NCBI GenBank assembly: GCA_947073515.1
Contig: CAMTMC010000015.1
Span: 1-49,955 of the forward strand
Reading direction: 5' to 3'
DNA: 49,955 nucleotides
Origin: an uncultured bacterium
GTDB taxonomy: Bacteria > Bacillota > Clostridia > Oscillospirales > Oscillospiraceae
Both the position numbers and the translations under genes were made by a program. The notes beneath the pieces were generated by a model. It was not told the DNA's origin. It searched no databases and saw only the letters and a program-made list of their open reading frames with translations. Below are positions 49,265 to 49,955 of this stretch, one piece after another. How positions within the stretch are numbered: position 1 is the first letter of the stretch; each line of letters starts with the position of its first letter.

Positions 49265-49955
49265 TTAGAAGGTTTCGGGAGGGGAGAATTTCCGGTCATA
49301 GGCGTAGAGCATCTCGGCCATGCTGGCCCGGGTCACGCCCGTGTTGGGGCGGATGGTGCCGTCCTCATAGCCGGTGAGCAGGCCGTTGGCCACCGCCCAC
49401 TCCAGGCCGGGCTGGGCCCAGGAGGAGACCTTGTCTTGGTCGGAGAATTTGTCCAAGACATGGGATGCGGACTCCATCTCAGGCAGGGAGCGGCCGGCGA
49501 ACTGGAAGAAGATCAGGGCCATCTGCTCCCGGGTGAGGGTGGCGGCTGCGCCGAAGCTGGTGTCGGACTGGCCGGTCATGATCCCCTCCTGGAAGCACCA
49601 GGACACGGCGTCCCGGTACCAGTCGTCAGCGGTCACATCGTCAAACTGGACCGCCGGGGCGGACAGGGAGCCCCCCATCCGCCACAGGATCTGGGACAGC
49701 TGGGCCCGGTCCACCAGCAGGTCGGGGCTGAAAGCGCCGCTGCCGGTGTTGGACAGGTAGCCCTTGGCCAGGCAGAACTCCACCGCGTCGTAGTAAGGGG
49801 CGCCGGGGGAGAGGTCGTCAGGGGTGAGGACCTTGTCGTAAATCTTCAGATAGTAGGACTGGATCTGCTCCTCCCCGGCGGCGTCGGCACGGTGGAGGTT
49901 CACCAGGCACAGGGGCAGATTGGGCTGGGCGGAGGCGTCCAGGCCCGCGTCCAGG
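49265..49955 (-). CDS. SLH-domain surface protein (partial, 5' end outside window)
   Basis: The frame is open to the window edge, so only the C-terminal 229 residues are visible. Three S-layer homology repeats can be seen: AVEFCLAKGYLSNTGSGAFS with DRAQLSQILWRMGG, AVSWCFQEGIMTGQSDTSFG with TREQMALIFFQFAG, and GLEWAVANGLLTGYEDGTIR with TRASMAEMLYAYDR. SLH triplets bind pyruvylated wall polymers and hold exported proteins on the cell surface. The region before the repeats (PNLPLCLVNLHRADAAGEE) is the end of another domain that cannot be identified from here. Confidence 0.88.
   Translation of the reverse strand, partial: LDAGLDASAQPNLPLCLVNLHRADAAGEEQIQSYYLKIYDKVLTPDDLSPGAPYYDAVEFCLAKGYLSNTGSGAFSPDLLVDRAQLSQILWRMGGSLSAPAVQFDDVTADDWYRDAVSWCFQEGIMTGQSDTSFGAAATLTREQMALIFFQFAGRSLPEMESASHVLDKFSDQDKVSSWAQPGLEWAVANGLLTGYEDGTIRPNTGVTRASMAEMLYAYDRKFSPPETF

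Noticed and set aside
1..49955. CRISPR arrays, rRNA or tRNA genes, prophage structural genes
   Set aside because: No regularly spaced repeat array, no tRNA-like cloverleaf or rRNA signature and no capsid or tail genes were noticed on either strand.

Overview
The window is GC-rich DNA from a spore-forming, motile anaerobe of the Firmicutes, most likely the Oscillospirales (Flavonifractor, Pseudoflavonifractor or Lawsonibacter type). The evidence is a bofA sporulation gene behind a sigma-E-type promoter, chemoreceptors and sigma-D-type promoters, a short 4Fe-4S ferredoxin, an HPr-like protein of the kind seen in this order, and BceS-type sensor kinases. No rRNA, tRNA or CRISPR array was seen. 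The taxon is inferred from gene content, not from a search.

Layout. 1-1.1 kb: one end of a mobile (ICE-like) element, with a DUF5348 gene and a helix-turn-helix replication-type gene behind a leader hairpin. 1.2-3.1 kb: ferredoxin, a LacI-family regulator, and a divergent HPr-like gene that has lost the catalytic histidine. 3.3-7.0 kb: trkA-trkH potassium uptake and a secreted protein of unknown function. 7.3-13.5 kb: uridine phosphorylase, then a polyamine-type ABC operon (potA, potB, a potC-potD fusion) ending in an amidohydrolase. 13.6-16.1 kb: an unknown gene, a rhodanese remnant and a CoA-disulfide reductase with a rhodanese tail. 16.2-24.2 kb: two adjacent antimicrobial-peptide-type modules on the minus strand, one BceRSAB-like and one BcrAB-like, each with its own two-component system.

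24.4-31.1 kb is a chemosensory island: an orphan solute-binding lipoprotein next to a chemoreceptor, two uncharacterised proteins behind sigma-D-like promoters, and a second chemoreceptor. One of the unknown genes has an in-frame stop. The second chemoreceptor has a frameshift and an in-frame stop. 31.4-39.3 kb holds two two-component systems and two lipoproteins. One lipoprotein consists of a duplicated domain. The intergenic space of the second system contains an 83-bp direct repeat that recreates the 3' end of the regulator gene, separated by a hairpin-rich insert.

39.4-46.2 kb is a housekeeping run: DUF1385 (YqhQ), prmC, recA, recX, rimO, pgsA and a YitT-family protein. 46.2-48.5 kb is serC-serA (serine synthesis) on the minus strand. 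48.6-49.2 kb is yaaL-bofA, and the window ends inside an SLH-domain surface protein.

No single locus is clearly a new defence or biosynthetic system. The parts most worth following are the repeat-flanked insert at 37.5-37.85 kb, the His-less HPr with its operator, the chemosensory island with clustered lesions, and the duplicated-domain lipoprotein beside a multi-TM kinase.
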